This document shows positions 51,511 through 60,876 of a stretch of DNA of 64,000 nt, piece after piece. Numbering within the stretch: the stretch's first letter is position 1; each line of letters starts with the position of its first letter. Under the pieces are notes generated by a model. The model had not been told where the DNA came from. It searched no databases and saw only the letters and a program-made list of their open reading frames with translations. Made by a program: the position numbers and the translations under genes. Origin of the DNA: Bog-473 sp036489775 (GTDB taxonomy: Bacteria > Actinomycetota > Acidimicrobiia > Acidimicrobiales > RAAP-2); contig DASXFC010000019.1 in the NCBI GenBank assembly GCA_036489775.1, forward strand, positions 16,442-80,441, given 5' to 3'.

Positions 51511-54053
51511 GCCCGGGGGCCAAGCGCTCACCAGCCACCCTGGGCTCGACCTACCGACTGCAGCTCAACGGCTTGGGTTTCGAGTCGGCCACCGAGTTGG
51601 TGCCGTATCTCGATGCGCTCGGCATCGAGACGCTGTACTGCTCACCGATCACCCGGGCCGTCCCGGGCAGCCCGCACGGGTATGACGTGGCCGATCCCAC
51701 GCAGCTCGACCCCGCCTTGGGCTCGCGTCGCCAGTTCGAGGCGCTGCTGGTCGCGCTGGACAGCCACGGGATGCGGTTGCTCATCGACATCGTGCCCAAT
51801 CACATGACCACCGACCGCAGCAACGCGTGGTGGTGGGACGTGCTGCGCCAGGGGCAGGCCTCGGCGTTCTCCGACTTCTTCGACATCGATTGGTCCAGGC
51901 ATGACGGTCGGGTCCTGGTCCCGACGCTCGGCCAACCGCTGGCCGACGTCGTGCGGGATGCCCATCCGGCGGTGGCAGAACTCGACGGCGAGCTGGTCCT
52001 GTCGCTGGGACCTCAGCCCTTCCCATTGGCACCGGGGACGTCTGGGGCGCCGGGGGCGCTGTCGGAGTTGGCCGCCCTCGATCTGTTGGGCCGGCAGCAC
52101 TACCTCCCGGCCTACTGGCGGCTGGCCGGCGACTTCGGCAACTACCGCCGCTTCTTCGATATCAACGGCTTGGTCGGGGTGCGGGTGGAGGACCCCGAGG
52201 TCCGTCTGGTCACGCACGCACTGATGCTCGAACTCCTGCAGGACGAGCGAGTGGCTGGCCTGCGCATCGACCACATCGACGGGCTGGCCCAACCGGGCTC
52301 GTACCTCGAGACCTTGCGGAGCCAAGCCGGGCGGGGGCGGGCGAGCGAGCCCGTGCTGCTGGTCGAGAAAATCCTCGAAGAGAACGAGGCCCTGCCCCCC
52401 TGGCCGGTCGACGGGACGACCGGCTACGAGTTCGCCGACCTGGCCGGTGCCCTCTTCATCGACCGGGTGCTCGCAGATGAACCCTTTTGGGACCTGGCCC
52501 TGGCGGGCAAGCGGGCCGTCCTGGCCGCGTCGTTCGGTGGAGCGATCGACCGGCTGGTCCACCTGGCCGCATCGGCCAGCGCGAGCACACTCGGGCCGGG
52601 GGCGTTGCGGTCGCTGTCGCTGTCGCCCTCGCAGCTGCGCCCCGCCATCATCGAGCTCACGGTCCACCTCGACGTCTACCGCACCTACCTCGAGGGAACG
52701 ACGAACGAACGTCCTGACGAGCGGCGGCTGGTGGCCGCGGCCGACGCGGCACGTCACAACCTGTCGGACTCAAGCAACCGAGCCCTCGGCGTCCTGGTCG
52801 ATGGCCTGCTGGCCCAGGGACCGGAGTGGAGCGAATTCACCGAACGCTGGCAGCAGCTCACCGGTGCCGTCACGGCCAAGGGCGTAGAGGACACGGCCAC
52901 CTATCAGTTCGACGGCCCCCTGGGCCACGCTGAGGTGGGTAGCCGGGCCGACCGCGCCCCCGTCGAGGTGGCTGACTTCGTCACTGCCATGCGCCAGCGA
53001 TTGACCGGTGCACCGTTGGCCCTCAACACCACGTCGACTCACGACGCCAAACGCAACGAAGACCTGCGCGCCCGCCACTACGCCCTCACCGAGTGGTGGC
53101 CGGAGTGGCTGGTGCAGTTGGCGCGGTGGCGGTCCGAGCATGCCGAATGGGTCGAAGCCCATGGTGGCCCCGACGCGCCGGCCATGGACCTGGCGTATCA
53201 GACCCTGGTCGCCCTGTGGCCGACCGACGCCGTCGAGCTGGATGCCGCCACCAGCCAGCGCGTGGAGGAATACCTGATCAAGGCGGCCCGGGAGGCCAAG
53301 CTGCGTACGAGCTGGAGCGACCCTGACGAGACGTACGAGGCCGCGCTGGTCGGGGCCGTCCGCTTCCTCGGTCGCTCCCCGGACAGCGGCTTCGGGACGG
53401 CGGCCCGGGCCTGGTCCCTTCGGCTGGCCCCGGCCGCCGCCACCACGTCTCTGGCGCTCACCCTGCTCAAGGCGGTGTGCCCGGGGGTGCCCGACACGTA
53501 TCAGGGGAACGAGCTGGTGCAGTACGCGCTCACCGATCCCGACAACCGCCGACCGGTCGACTTCGACCACCGACGCGCCCTGCTCGATGAGCTCGATGCG
53601 CCGGCCGGGATGGACCGGGTGGAGTGGCTGAGCCTGCTCCTGGGCAACTGGACCGACGGTCGCTTGAAGCTGCACGTGCTCCGCACGGCACTCAGGCTGC
53701 GTCGGCGTTGGCCCGATCTGTTCCGTCTTGGGACGGTTGACAGCCCAACGGTCATCGGTGCCGCCGCCAACCACGTCGTTGCGCTCTCCCGGCACTGGGG
53801 AGACCGGCGGCTGGTTGCGGTCATGCCGCGACGCACCCGCTCACTGGTCGGTGAAGGTCGTTTCGCACTCGGCCGCGACGCCTGGGGTGCTGCAGAGATC
53901 GTCCTCGACCCCGCCGGGCCGCGGTTGGGGTACGTCGACGTGCTCACTGGGCGGACCTATGAGCCGAAGCCGACTGTGAGTGTGGCCGAACTCGCCGGGG
54001 TGCTGCCGGTGGCCCTCCTCGTCGATCAGCCGGGCACCCAGTCGATGTCTTGA
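51507..54053 (+). CDS. treY: Maltooligosyl trehalose synthase
   Basis: The 848-residue GH13 enzyme converts the reducing-end maltose of a glucan into a trehalose unit. Motifs are TYRLQLNGLGFESATELVPY, DIVPNHMTTDRSNAWWWDVL, Asp about 255 (GLRIDHIDGLAQPG), Glu about 287 (LLVEKILEENEALP) and Asp about 513 (NTTSTHDAKRNEDLRAR). It starts at GTG 51507 inside the glgX stop and ends the operon. Only a bulged, weak hairpin follows. Confidence 0.94.
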   Translation: MSPGAKRSPATLGSTYRLQLNGLGFESATELVPYLDALGIETLYCSPITRAVPGSPHGYDVADPTQLDPALGSRRQFEALLVALDSHGMRLLIDIVPNHMTTDRSNAWWWDVLRQGQASAFSDFFDIDWSRHDGRVLVPTLGQPLADVVRDAHPAVAELDGELVLSLGPQPFPLAPGTSGAPGALSELAALDLLGRQHYLPAYWRLAGDFGNYRRFFDINGLVGVRVEDPEVRLVTHALMLELLQDERVAGLRIDHIDGLAQPGSYLETLRSQAGRGRASEPVLLVEKILEENEALPPWPVDGTTGYEFADLAGALFIDRVLADEPFWDLALAGKRAVLAASFGGAIDRLVHLAASASASTLGPGALRSLSLSPSQLRPAIIELTVHLDVYRTYLEGTTNERPDERRLVAAADAARHNLSDSSNRALGVLVDGLLAQGPEWSEFTERWQQLTGAVTAKGVEDTATYQFDGPLGHAEVGSRADRAPVEVADFVTAMRQRLTGAPLALNTTSTHDAKRNEDLRARHYALTEWWPEWLVQLARWRSEHAEWVEAHGGPDAPAMDLAYQTLVALWPTDAVELDAATSQRVEEYLIKAAREAKLRTSWSDPDETYEAALVGAVRFLGRSPDSGFGTAARAWSLRLAPAAATTSLALTLLKAVCPGVPDTYQGNELVQYALTDPDNRRPVDFDHRRALLDELDAPAGMDRVEWLSLLLGNWTDGRLKLHVLRTALRLRRRWPDLFRLGTVDSPTVIGAAANHVVALSRHWGDRRLVAVMPRRTRSLVGEGRFALGRDAWGAAEIVLDPAGPRLGYVDVLTGRTYEPKPTVSVAELAGVLPVALLVDQPGTQSMS

Positions 54054-54146
54054 CCCACAGCGGGCCCGGGGATCACACCCCAGATCCGGGAGTGCCGAAG
54101 CGCAATCGAGACATCAACCAGGGGGTCTCCGGGTACAGCACTGGTT

Positions 54147-54497
54147 ATGACCGACGCGACCGCAGCCACCGATCCAGAAGCCGCCGTTCCGGCGTCCGAG
54201 CCGAGCGAAGTGGGCCAGGACATCGAGAACGCAGCTCCGGGGGATGAACTTTCGACTGCGACTGATGAAGGCTCGATCTCGGCCGGCGAAGGGAGCCGTG
54301 CTGCCGATGCCGACGTTCCGGCAGCCAGCAGCTTCAAGGCGGAGGTCATTATCGGCGAGATCCCCGACACCCACGATCTCGCCAAAATGCTGTGGACGGC
54401 GCGCTGCAGCGACCGTGAACACGATCTGCTGGGCCACTTCGACACCCAAGAGGAGGCGGTCGCCGCCAAGGACGAGCATCTGGCCGGCCAGCACTAA
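54147..54497 (+). CDS. Small acidic protein with conserved-looking C-terminal domain (unknown)
   Basis: The 116-residue protein has an alanine/glutamate-rich disordered first half. A compact C-terminal half follows: FKAEVIIGEIPDTHDLAKML, then WTARCSDREHDLLGHFDTQE. It starts 93 bp after treY. A GGGTAC lies 11 bp upstream of the ATG, without a matching -35. I do not recognise the family. Confidence 0.6.
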   Translation: MTDATAATDPEAAVPASEPSEVGQDIENAAPGDELSTATDEGSISAGEGSRAADADVPAASSFKAEVIIGEIPDTHDLAKMLWTARCSDREHDLLGHFDTQEEAVAAKDEHLAGQH

Positions 54498-54582
54498 CCA
54501 CCGTGTCCATGGATGAGGTGAAAAAACAACACGGAGGGGGGTATATGTCTGATCACGCTCTTACACCGAGAGGAGTATGACC

Positions 54583-54852
54583 ATGAGCACCGCGCAGCGA
54601 ACAGCCGCCCGTAAGAACGTCACCAAAGCCCGGGCCGCCACGCAAAAGAAGCGGAGCATCGCCCACCTGCCTAAGGCCACTCGGACGGCGCTCGGTAAGC
54701 AAGGTGCCGCGGTAGCCCAGCGCAAGCGCACAGGCGCCTGCACGCTGAAGGCGCGGGCCGAACTCTACGAAGAGGCCAAGCGCCTTGACATCTCCGGTCA
54801 CTCCAGGATGGGCCGGGAACAACTGCCGAGGGCCGTGCGCCGGGCCGGCTGA
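54583..54852 (+). CDS. Small basic protein with Rho-N/SAP-like C-terminal helix pair
   Basis: The 89-residue protein starts at ATG 54583, seven bases after GAGAGGAG; the ATG at 54577 is too close to that site. The first 60 residues are rich in Lys, Arg and Ala. The tail ELYEEAKRLDISGHSRMGRE resembles the helix-turn-helix of Rho termination factor N-terminal-like small proteins. It could bind DNA or RNA during stress. Confidence 0.6.
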   Translation: MSTAQRTAARKNVTKARAATQKKRSIAHLPKATRTALGKQGAAVAQRKRTGACTLKARAELYEEAKRLDISGHSRMGREQLPRAVRRAG

Positions 54853-54928
54853 TCAAACGTTCGCCTGGCGAGGGAACGGGGCCGTCAGCCTTAACCTGGG
54901 CGTGGGCTGAGAGAGCAGCCGGACTCAT

Positions 54929-54954
54929 GCTTGCGTTCCCATCAACGTGGGTAC
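54929..54954 (+). promoter_or_regulatory. SigB/SigF-like promoter candidate of the kinase-phosphatase fusion gene
   Basis: GCTT (54929-54932) and GGGTAC (54949-54954) are 16 bp apart. The -35 has one mismatch to GTTT. The surrounding 234-bp gap (54853-55086) shows no gene or other feature. Confidence 0.35.
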
Positions 54955-55086
54955 GAACTGCACTGATGAAGAGGAGCAGCAGCAAGTTGGGTTCACCAGC
55001 GTGCAGGATGGGCTCCGTGCTTCCCTCCCTCCCTAGGCACCGTCCGGCGCCATCCCCGACACCATCGCGATGAGTTAGAGGATCGA

Positions 55087-57735
55087 GTGACTTCGGGGAT
55101 GGGTTCATTCGGACCAGACGCGTCGGAGGTCGGGCGGGCTCGGCACTTCTTGCTATCGAAATTCGGGGAACAAGACGATGAGACGAGGACCGCCCTCGCG
55201 CTGATGCTCTCTGAGCTCGCCACCAACGCCGTTATTCACGGGGAATCTGGATTTGAGGTCGCCATCCACGTGAGCCCTAATGGGCATTGGGTCCGGGTCG
55301 AGGTCACCGATCGCGGCAGTGGACGTCCTGTCGTGCGAGCGGTCTGCCCGGAAGACCTCTCCGGGCGTGGATTGGGAATCGTCAAAAACCTGGCGGACGA
55401 TTGGGGCGTGTTCATCGACCCGGAGAAGTCTGCCAAGACGGTCTGGTACTCCATGAGGCTAGTTGGTCCACACCTCTCTGCACCGATTCAGCCGGCCCTC
55501 GAAGATCAGCCCTCTCCATTTTCTCCCGCCATCGCCACACTGGAATCCTCCGATGGGGCGATTTTCCCGGAGCACAAGTGGCCAGAGCACGACGTCAGGC
55601 AATTCCTCGATGCGATCAGCGAGGGCGTGGTCGCCACCGATGCGAAGGGAATCATCCTCTACGCCAATCTTGCGGTCGAGGAGTTGTTCGGATGGAGACC
55701 CCCCGACCTCATCGGTCGATCTGTTCTCGATCTCGTGCCCCATTCATTGAACGGATCATTCACGGCAAATTTCGAGGAGTTCGCACAAACCCAGATCCAC
55801 CAGATTGTGGGCCATCGCCTGGATACCGTGATGGCCCGGCCCGACGGCAGCGAGGTCAACGCTGAACTGACCATTTCGCTCGTCGACGACATTGACACCG
55901 GCCGCATCATCGTTGGCCTGGTCCGCCTCATGGATCACCGCCAGCTCGCCCGGTGGTCAGGCTTGACCACCGAGCTCCTCGAGCTGCTGGCTCACGCTCC
56001 CATCGGCGATCCTCCGGCTGAGCGGCTCCTCTCCACCCTTGGTACACGTTTGGGTTGGGACGTCTCGACCTTGTGGGCGCTCAGCGGCTTCAACAGCCTG
56101 GTCTGCCGTCACGTGTGGACGCGTGACCCGTCTCGGACACTTGCCTTCGTCGAGGAAAAGGCGAGAGATCCACGGAGTGGAAGTGAAGGAATGCCAAGGT
56201 GGGTCTTCGAACATGGGGATCCTCTGTGGGTTCCGAACCTGGCTGACGACCCAACGTTCACCACAGAAGCCGCCGCGAGCGATGGACTCCGAAGCGCCTA
56301 TGCCTTTCCCGTTCGCTACCACGGTGTCTGCGTGGGTGTCGTGAAGATGCTGAGTCTTGACGTACGAGAGCGCGATCCCGGACTGGTTGAACTGATGGAT
56401 GCCATCGGTGACCAGTTGGGAGAACTCCTGCACGCATCAGCTCAAGCGTCAGAACGGGAGGAGTTGGTCACCGAACTACGGGCCGCCCGCCGAAGCCATG
56501 AATTCCTACTTGGCGCGACCCGCGTCCTCTCGGAGACGGCTGATTACCAACAGATGGTCAAACGACTGGCGGAAGTTGCCGTGCCCGTCCTCGCCGATCT
56601 CTGCCTCATCGACTTGCGAGACGAGGGAGGACAGCTGCGCCGAATGGCGGCCTGGCACTCTGATCCGAGCAAACGAGACATGGTGAAAAGGTTGCGCGAT
56701 GACTATCCCCCGATGATGGACAGTGGGGACCCGACCCTCGAGGTGATGAGGACCGGCCTCTCAATGTGGTCGACAGAGGTGCCAGACGATCTCCTCCGAT
56801 CAATCAGCCAGGACGAAGCGCACTTCCGACTTCTCAAGCTCGTTGAATTCAACTCCTACATGGCGGTCCCGCTCCGCGCTTCAAGCAAGCAAGTGCTGGG
56901 GACAGTGACGCTGGTGTCGGCCGGATCCGGCCGACGGTTCTCTGAGAAAGACCTCGGCTTGGCCGAACAGCTGGCCGAACAGGTCGGATCCGTGGTGAGT
57001 CGAGCCCGCGCCTACGATCGAGAACGACGCATCTCACATCAGCTCCAGCGCAGCCTGCTGCCCGACGCGATTGCGAACGTCGACGGCTGGGACATCGCGG
57101 CGCGCTATCGCCCGGCTGCCCAAGGTGTCGAGGTCGGCGGAGACTGGTATGACGTCATCCAGGTCTCTGACACGCTGGTCGCCCTGGTCGTTGGAGATGT
57201 GGAGGGACACGATCTCGGTGCGGCGAAGGTGATGAGTCGGTTGCGGCACACGCTGGGAGCCTTCATCAGCGAAGAGTCCACGGCCCCCGGCGTGGCCCTC
57301 GAGCGATTGAACAAGTTGACGTTGAAGCAGCCAACCAGCGACGATCGGTTGGCGACCATCCTTGTCGCAGTGCTTGATACGTCGTCCGGATTGGTTCGAC
57401 TCGCCTCAGCCGGACATCCCCCACCGTACGCTTGCACGCCAACAGGGGTTCGACAACTGGCCGTCTCCCCTGGGCCACCACTCGGGGCTTTTGCCGGACT
57501 GTACGAGCAGACGACATTCTCACTCAAGGGCAGCGGCCTGATGATGTTCACTGACGGCTTGGTCGAACGTCGTGGGAGCGGCATCGACGAAGGTATGGAG
57601 CGGTTGGCCCGCTTGGCCACCACCACGTCAGCTGCCTCAGCCGCTCATCTGTGCGATTTCCTCATTGATGGGATGGACGACGGGGCAGACGGGCAGGACG
57701 ACACAGTGATCCTGGTGGCGCAGAGTGTTTCCTAA
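55087..57735 (+). CDS. Fusion of anti-sigma kinase, PAS, GAF and SpoIIE-type phosphatase
   Basis: The 882-residue soluble protein contains several modules. A GHKL anti-sigma kinase domain covers about 10-135 (MLSELATNAVIHGESGFEVA, VTDRGSGRPVV, LSGRGLGIVKNLADDWGV). A PAS domain covers about 170-285 (LDAISEGVVATDAKGIILYA). Two GAF-like regions cover about 300-450 and 495-645. A PP2C/SpoIIE phosphatase lies at about 655-880 (VGGDWYDVI, VVGDVEGHDLGA, FTDGLVERRGS, GQDDTVILV). It holds both opposing activities of a partner switch. The GTG 55087 follows AGAGGA; ATG 55099 is an alternative. Confidence 0.9.
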   Translation: MTSGMGSFGPDASEVGRARHFLLSKFGEQDDETRTALALMLSELATNAVIHGESGFEVAIHVSPNGHWVRVEVTDRGSGRPVVRAVCPEDLSGRGLGIVKNLADDWGVFIDPEKSAKTVWYSMRLVGPHLSAPIQPALEDQPSPFSPAIATLESSDGAIFPEHKWPEHDVRQFLDAISEGVVATDAKGIILYANLAVEELFGWRPPDLIGRSVLDLVPHSLNGSFTANFEEFAQTQIHQIVGHRLDTVMARPDGSEVNAELTISLVDDIDTGRIIVGLVRLMDHRQLARWSGLTTELLELLAHAPIGDPPAERLLSTLGTRLGWDVSTLWALSGFNSLVCRHVWTRDPSRTLAFVEEKARDPRSGSEGMPRWVFEHGDPLWVPNLADDPTFTTEAAASDGLRSAYAFPVRYHGVCVGVVKMLSLDVRERDPGLVELMDAIGDQLGELLHASAQASEREELVTELRAARRSHEFLLGATRVLSETADYQQMVKRLAEVAVPVLADLCLIDLRDEGGQLRRMAAWHSDPSKRDMVKRLRDDYPPMMDSGDPTLEVMRTGLSMWSTEVPDDLLRSISQDEAHFRLLKLVEFNSYMAVPLRASSKQVLGTVTLVSAGSGRRFSEKDLGLAEQLAEQVGSVVSRARAYDRERRISHQLQRSLLPDAIANVDGWDIAARYRPAAQGVEVGGDWYDVIQVSDTLVALVVGDVEGHDLGAAKVMSRLRHTLGAFISEESTAPGVALERLNKLTLKQPTSDDRLATILVAVLDTSSGLVRLASAGHPPPYACTPTGVRQLAVSPGPPLGAFAGLYEQTTFSLKGSGLMMFTDGLVERRGSGIDEGMERLARLATTTSAASAAHLCDFLIDGMDDGADGQDDTVILVAQSVS

Positions 57736-57846
57736 CGCTCCGCCGCTTGGTCGGCCTTGCCAATGGAGGTTTTGTGCTGTGATCAAGCGGGCATTGCAGA
57801 GGGCAGCGACAGGGCGTTCGCCCGCGACGGGAGGAGCAGAGCCGCC

Positions 57847-58227
57847 ATGCCAGAATCGCCGACCCGAAGTCCGCTTCTCACCATCGACGTGGACGAGGTC
57901 GGGCCGTTCCGCCGCCTTTCTCTCCGTGGTGATCTCGACCTGTCGACTGCGCCGCACCTTCGCGAGGCTCTGGACGAACTCCGACACCCATGGGGCTCGC
58001 GAGGCGTCATTGTCGATCTCACTGAACTGAACTATGTCGATTCCATCGGCCTCGGACTTTTCGTCACGGCACATCGTCGAGCACTCGCCGTCGGAAAGGA
58101 CTTCATCGTCCTCCGCCCTAATCCGTTCATCGGCCGGCTGTTGGGTATGACAGGGCTCGCTGACGAGCTCTGGGTGCTCAACGATCGGCGGTCGCTTGAA
58201 GAGGTTCTCGAAATACAATCCATGTAA
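57847..58227 (+). CDS. STAS-domain antagonist downstream of the kinase-phosphatase fusion
   Basis: The 126-residue protein has FRRLSLRGDLDLSTAPHLRE and the phosphoacceptor loop LNYVDSIGLGLFVTAHRRA (DSIG, Ser present). It lies 111 bp after the fusion gene on the same strand, so it is the obvious substrate. ATG 57847 is preceded by GGAGGAG at a longish spacing. Confidence 0.85.
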   Translation: MPESPTRSPLLTIDVDEVGPFRRLSLRGDLDLSTAPHLREALDELRHPWGSRGVIVDLTELNYVDSIGLGLFVTAHRRALAVGKDFIVLRPNPFIGRLLGMTGLADELWVLNDRRSLEEVLEIQSM

Positions 58228-58464
58228 CAGGCCCTTAAATTTGGGACTCCTCGGGTTTGTGTGGGTGAATTGACGTAGAAGGCGGGGGTCAAGGGCGGCC
58301 GGAGGCCGACGCAGTGGACCCTTGAGGCACGCCGTGGCGAAGGTGGCGCCAGGAATCATGTGACGGACCTCGGCTGTGGCCGGGCCCTCTCCGCGAAGCG
58401 ACGCGCATGTGTCGCCCTCGTACGTTTGGAAGTGACCAAACAACCAGCGTGCGAGGAGGATCAC
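58228..58464. other. Non-coding debris with an inverted repeat upstream of the transposase relic
   Basis: No credible gene is visible. TCAAGGG and CCCTTGA arms at about 58290-58325 flank a GC-rich segment with its own small hairpin. Together with the transposase relic that follows, this looks like decayed mobile-element sequence. Confidence 0.4.
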
Positions 58465-58611
58465 ATGCGCGTCACCACCGCATTCAACATGATGTTGGCC
58501 ATCGTCGGGGCATCGGTGAGGAACGTCACCTTTGCCCCCGAGGGGGTCGTGGTTGGACTGGGTCGTCGCCGGGCCAGGCACCATGTGGCCGGACATCCGA
58601 GCCCACTTTGA
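58465..58611 (+). pseudogene. Relic of an ISL3-type transposase N terminus
   Basis: Behind a clear GAGGAGG site, ATG 58465 opens MRVTTAFNMMLAIVGASVRN, then VTFAPEGVVVGLGRRRARHH. It resembles the first 45 residues of actinobacterial ISL3-family transposases. The zinc-finger and catalytic parts are missing, and the frame ends at 58611. No terminal repeats were found. Confidence 0.55.
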
Positions 58612-58644
58612 CGGTGACGGGGTGCGAGGATGCAGCCGCCAAAG

Positions 58645-60819
58645 TCAGCCGAGCCAATGGGCGATGAGCAAGCAGGCATCGTCTTCCTGGGACTCAGTCA
58701 GCATGCCCCGCAAGATGGAGCGACAGACTTCAGAAGGGTCCGGCTCGTCGAACGTCTGTTCGGCCATGATCATCAAGTGAGCAAGCCCTACATCAAGTCC
58801 ACTCGTGCGTTGTTCGAAAAGGCCATCAGTGAAGAGCAGTAGACGGCTCTCGGGCTTCATAATCACCCGGTGTGTAGCACCGTCGCTGTTGAATTTTGGT
58901 CCGCTGCATCCAATGGGAGGGATCGGTCGTCCGCTCAAATGGGCTGATGTGCCGTCTGGACTTATGAGAATGGGAGCCGGATGGCCGGCCGAAGCCCAAA
59001 CACACTCCCCGCTCTCAAGCTCGATCTCAAGACAGATGATGGTGGCCAGCGCATCAGGCTCCTGAGTGGCGACCAGACGGCTCAACTGCGCCAGCGACTC
59101 GAGCGGTCCTGCTCCCGAGAAGAGATGGGCACGCAGGACGTTTCGCATCTGAGCCGTCAGCGCAGCCGCGGCCAGACCATGGCCCGCAACGTCGCCCACC
59201 ACGAGAGCCACTCGCCCGCCATCGAGGTCAATGGCGTCGTACCAGTCACCACCGACCTGCGCTGTCCCGCTGGCCTCCCGATAGGTGGCTGCCAATCGCA
59301 AATGATCTGATGCGGGCAAGGATCTGGGTAGGGCTGCGGTCTGGAGCGCTCGGGCGGTTTCCCGTTGCCTATCACGGTGATCTGCCTCGGTGAGTGCGGC
59401 AGTCACGTACCTCGCTACCTCGAGCATGGCGGCGACGTCCGCGTCAGTGAAGGGATTACCGCTGCTGCGGGTGGTGGTGATGACGGCCTCTACCTCGCCG
59501 TCGAGAAGAACGGGCGTCAAAAGACCGGGCCCATCCCCAAGGAGTTGCAGCGTGCGTCCGTAGGCCGCACTGGCCACGCTGTCGTCAAGGTCTTCCACAA
59601 TCTCCTTAGCCAGGTGATCCATCCGCAACGGCTTACCCGTGCGATATGCCACTACCCCGGGTGAAGGACCCGAATACGCGTGCGGATATGCGCCTACCAG
59701 TCGCTTGGCGAGGGCATCGAGCCCCAGCTCACGGTGCCTGGCGGCCACCCGTATAAGCGCCTCTTCCTGTGGGACGATGATGGTGCACCAATCGGCCATG
59801 GCAGGAACGACCACATGGGTGAGGCGCTGATAGACGTCGGTACGATCCTCCGAACCGGCAAGTTGGGCTGTCAGTTCGCTCAAGAGCCGCAATTGACGAT
59901 TGGCCTTTTCAGCCCTCGCTAATTCGGCTGACCTGTTGCTTTCGACACTGCGACGTTCACTGATATCAGTGAAGTACACATTCAGCCCATGCCGGGAGGG
60001 CTGGACATGCACCTCGAACCAGACGTCGAGCGGAGGGTAGAACTCCTCGAACACCATTGGTTGGCCGGATTCCATCGACTCCCGGTACCGGCGGTCGAAC
60101 TCGCTCCCGGATGCCTGCGGAAAAGCCTCGAACAGATTGGTGCCGGTCAGCGCTTCCCTAGAGGATCGAAGGAGTCGCGCACCTTCCGTATTCACATGAG
60201 TGATACAGAAGTCACGGTTCAACGAGAAGAAGGCGCTCGGCATCGTGTCCAGCGCTTCCGTGAGGTCTCTCTCGTTTGTGGTGTTCGGCACGTCATGCAG
60301 GGCGCGGTCGAGGGCCAATCCCGCTAACTGTGCGATGAGATCGAGCCGTCGAAGCTGAAGCACATCAAACGCCTGGGGCTCCTGCCAACCGAATCCCACG
60401 GCGCCCAACACCTCGCCACGAGCGGAATGGAGAGGTATGGAGGCTCGGGCCGACAGCTGTGCCGCTTCAATCTCGCCCAATATGGCTGGAAATCGCCGAG
60501 CGATCGCGCCTGGTGAACCGAGTAGAACGGGCAGGCCGCTACGAATTGATTCACACACCGGCAAGTGCTCGTCGAGGTCGATGACTCGAGAACCGGCAGG
60601 ATCGGGATCGAGCACCGAGCGATGGACCACCCAGACCTGATTTGAATCGACCGTTCGAAACGCCACATTGGCGAAGACCCCTCCGGCCGCCAGTCCCGCG
60701 TTTGCCGCCAGCGCCTCGGCCACCCTTTCCGTCGATGCCGATTCACCGAGGGCGGCCGCCAAGCGCCAGAGGGCTTCCTCGTCCAGGGGCCGATCGACCT
60801 CCACTTCGTCGTCGCTCAT
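58645..60819 (-). CDS. GAF-PAS-GAF-SpoIIE phosphatase
   Basis: The 724-residue soluble protein has a GAF domain at about 20-185, a PAS domain at about 200-310 (LDTMPSAFFSLNRDFCITHV, NVYFTDISERRSVE), a second GAF at about 330-490 and a C-terminal PP2C/SpoIIE phosphatase (VGGDWYDAI, VVGDVAGHGLAAA, FTDGLFEQRTS, QEDDACLL). It starts at ATG 60819, 57 bp after the KaiC-like gene, and is the third gene of that operon. Confidence 0.9.
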   Translation of the reverse strand: MSDDEVEVDRPLDEEALWRLAAALGESASTERVAEALAANAGLAAGGVFANVAFRTVDSNQVWVVHRSVLDPDPAGSRVIDLDEHLPVCESIRSGLPVLLGSPGAIARRFPAILGEIEAAQLSARASIPLHSARGEVLGAVGFGWQEPQAFDVLQLRRLDLIAQLAGLALDRALHDVPNTTNERDLTEALDTMPSAFFSLNRDFCITHVNTEGARLLRSSREALTGTNLFEAFPQASGSEFDRRYRESMESGQPMVFEEFYPPLDVWFEVHVQPSRHGLNVYFTDISERRSVESNRSAELARAEKANRQLRLLSELTAQLAGSEDRTDVYQRLTHVVVPAMADWCTIIVPQEEALIRVAARHRELGLDALAKRLVGAYPHAYSGPSPGVVAYRTGKPLRMDHLAKEIVEDLDDSVASAAYGRTLQLLGDGPGLLTPVLLDGEVEAVITTTRSSGNPFTDADVAAMLEVARYVTAALTEADHRDRQRETARALQTAALPRSLPASDHLRLAATYREASGTAQVGGDWYDAIDLDGGRVALVVGDVAGHGLAAAALTAQMRNVLRAHLFSGAGPLESLAQLSRLVATQEPDALATIICLEIELESGECVWASAGHPAPILISPDGTSAHLSGRPIPPIGCSGPKFNSDGATHRVIMKPESRLLLFTDGLFEQRTSGLDVGLAHLMIMAEQTFDEPDPSEVCRSILRGMLTESQEDDACLLIAHWLG

Positions 60820-60876
60820 GCCGACCCCAGAGCAGACGGCAAGCACCTACTGCCTCGCTCGAACAGGGTCATCCGC

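Noticed and set aside
49840..51531. Minus-strand open frame of 563 codons opposite glgX
   Set aside because: Shadow of glgX; composition is not protein-like.
54131..54136. GGGTAC as a SigB/SigF -10 before the small acidic gene at 54147
   Set aside because: No GTTT-like -35 at 13-17 bp upstream.
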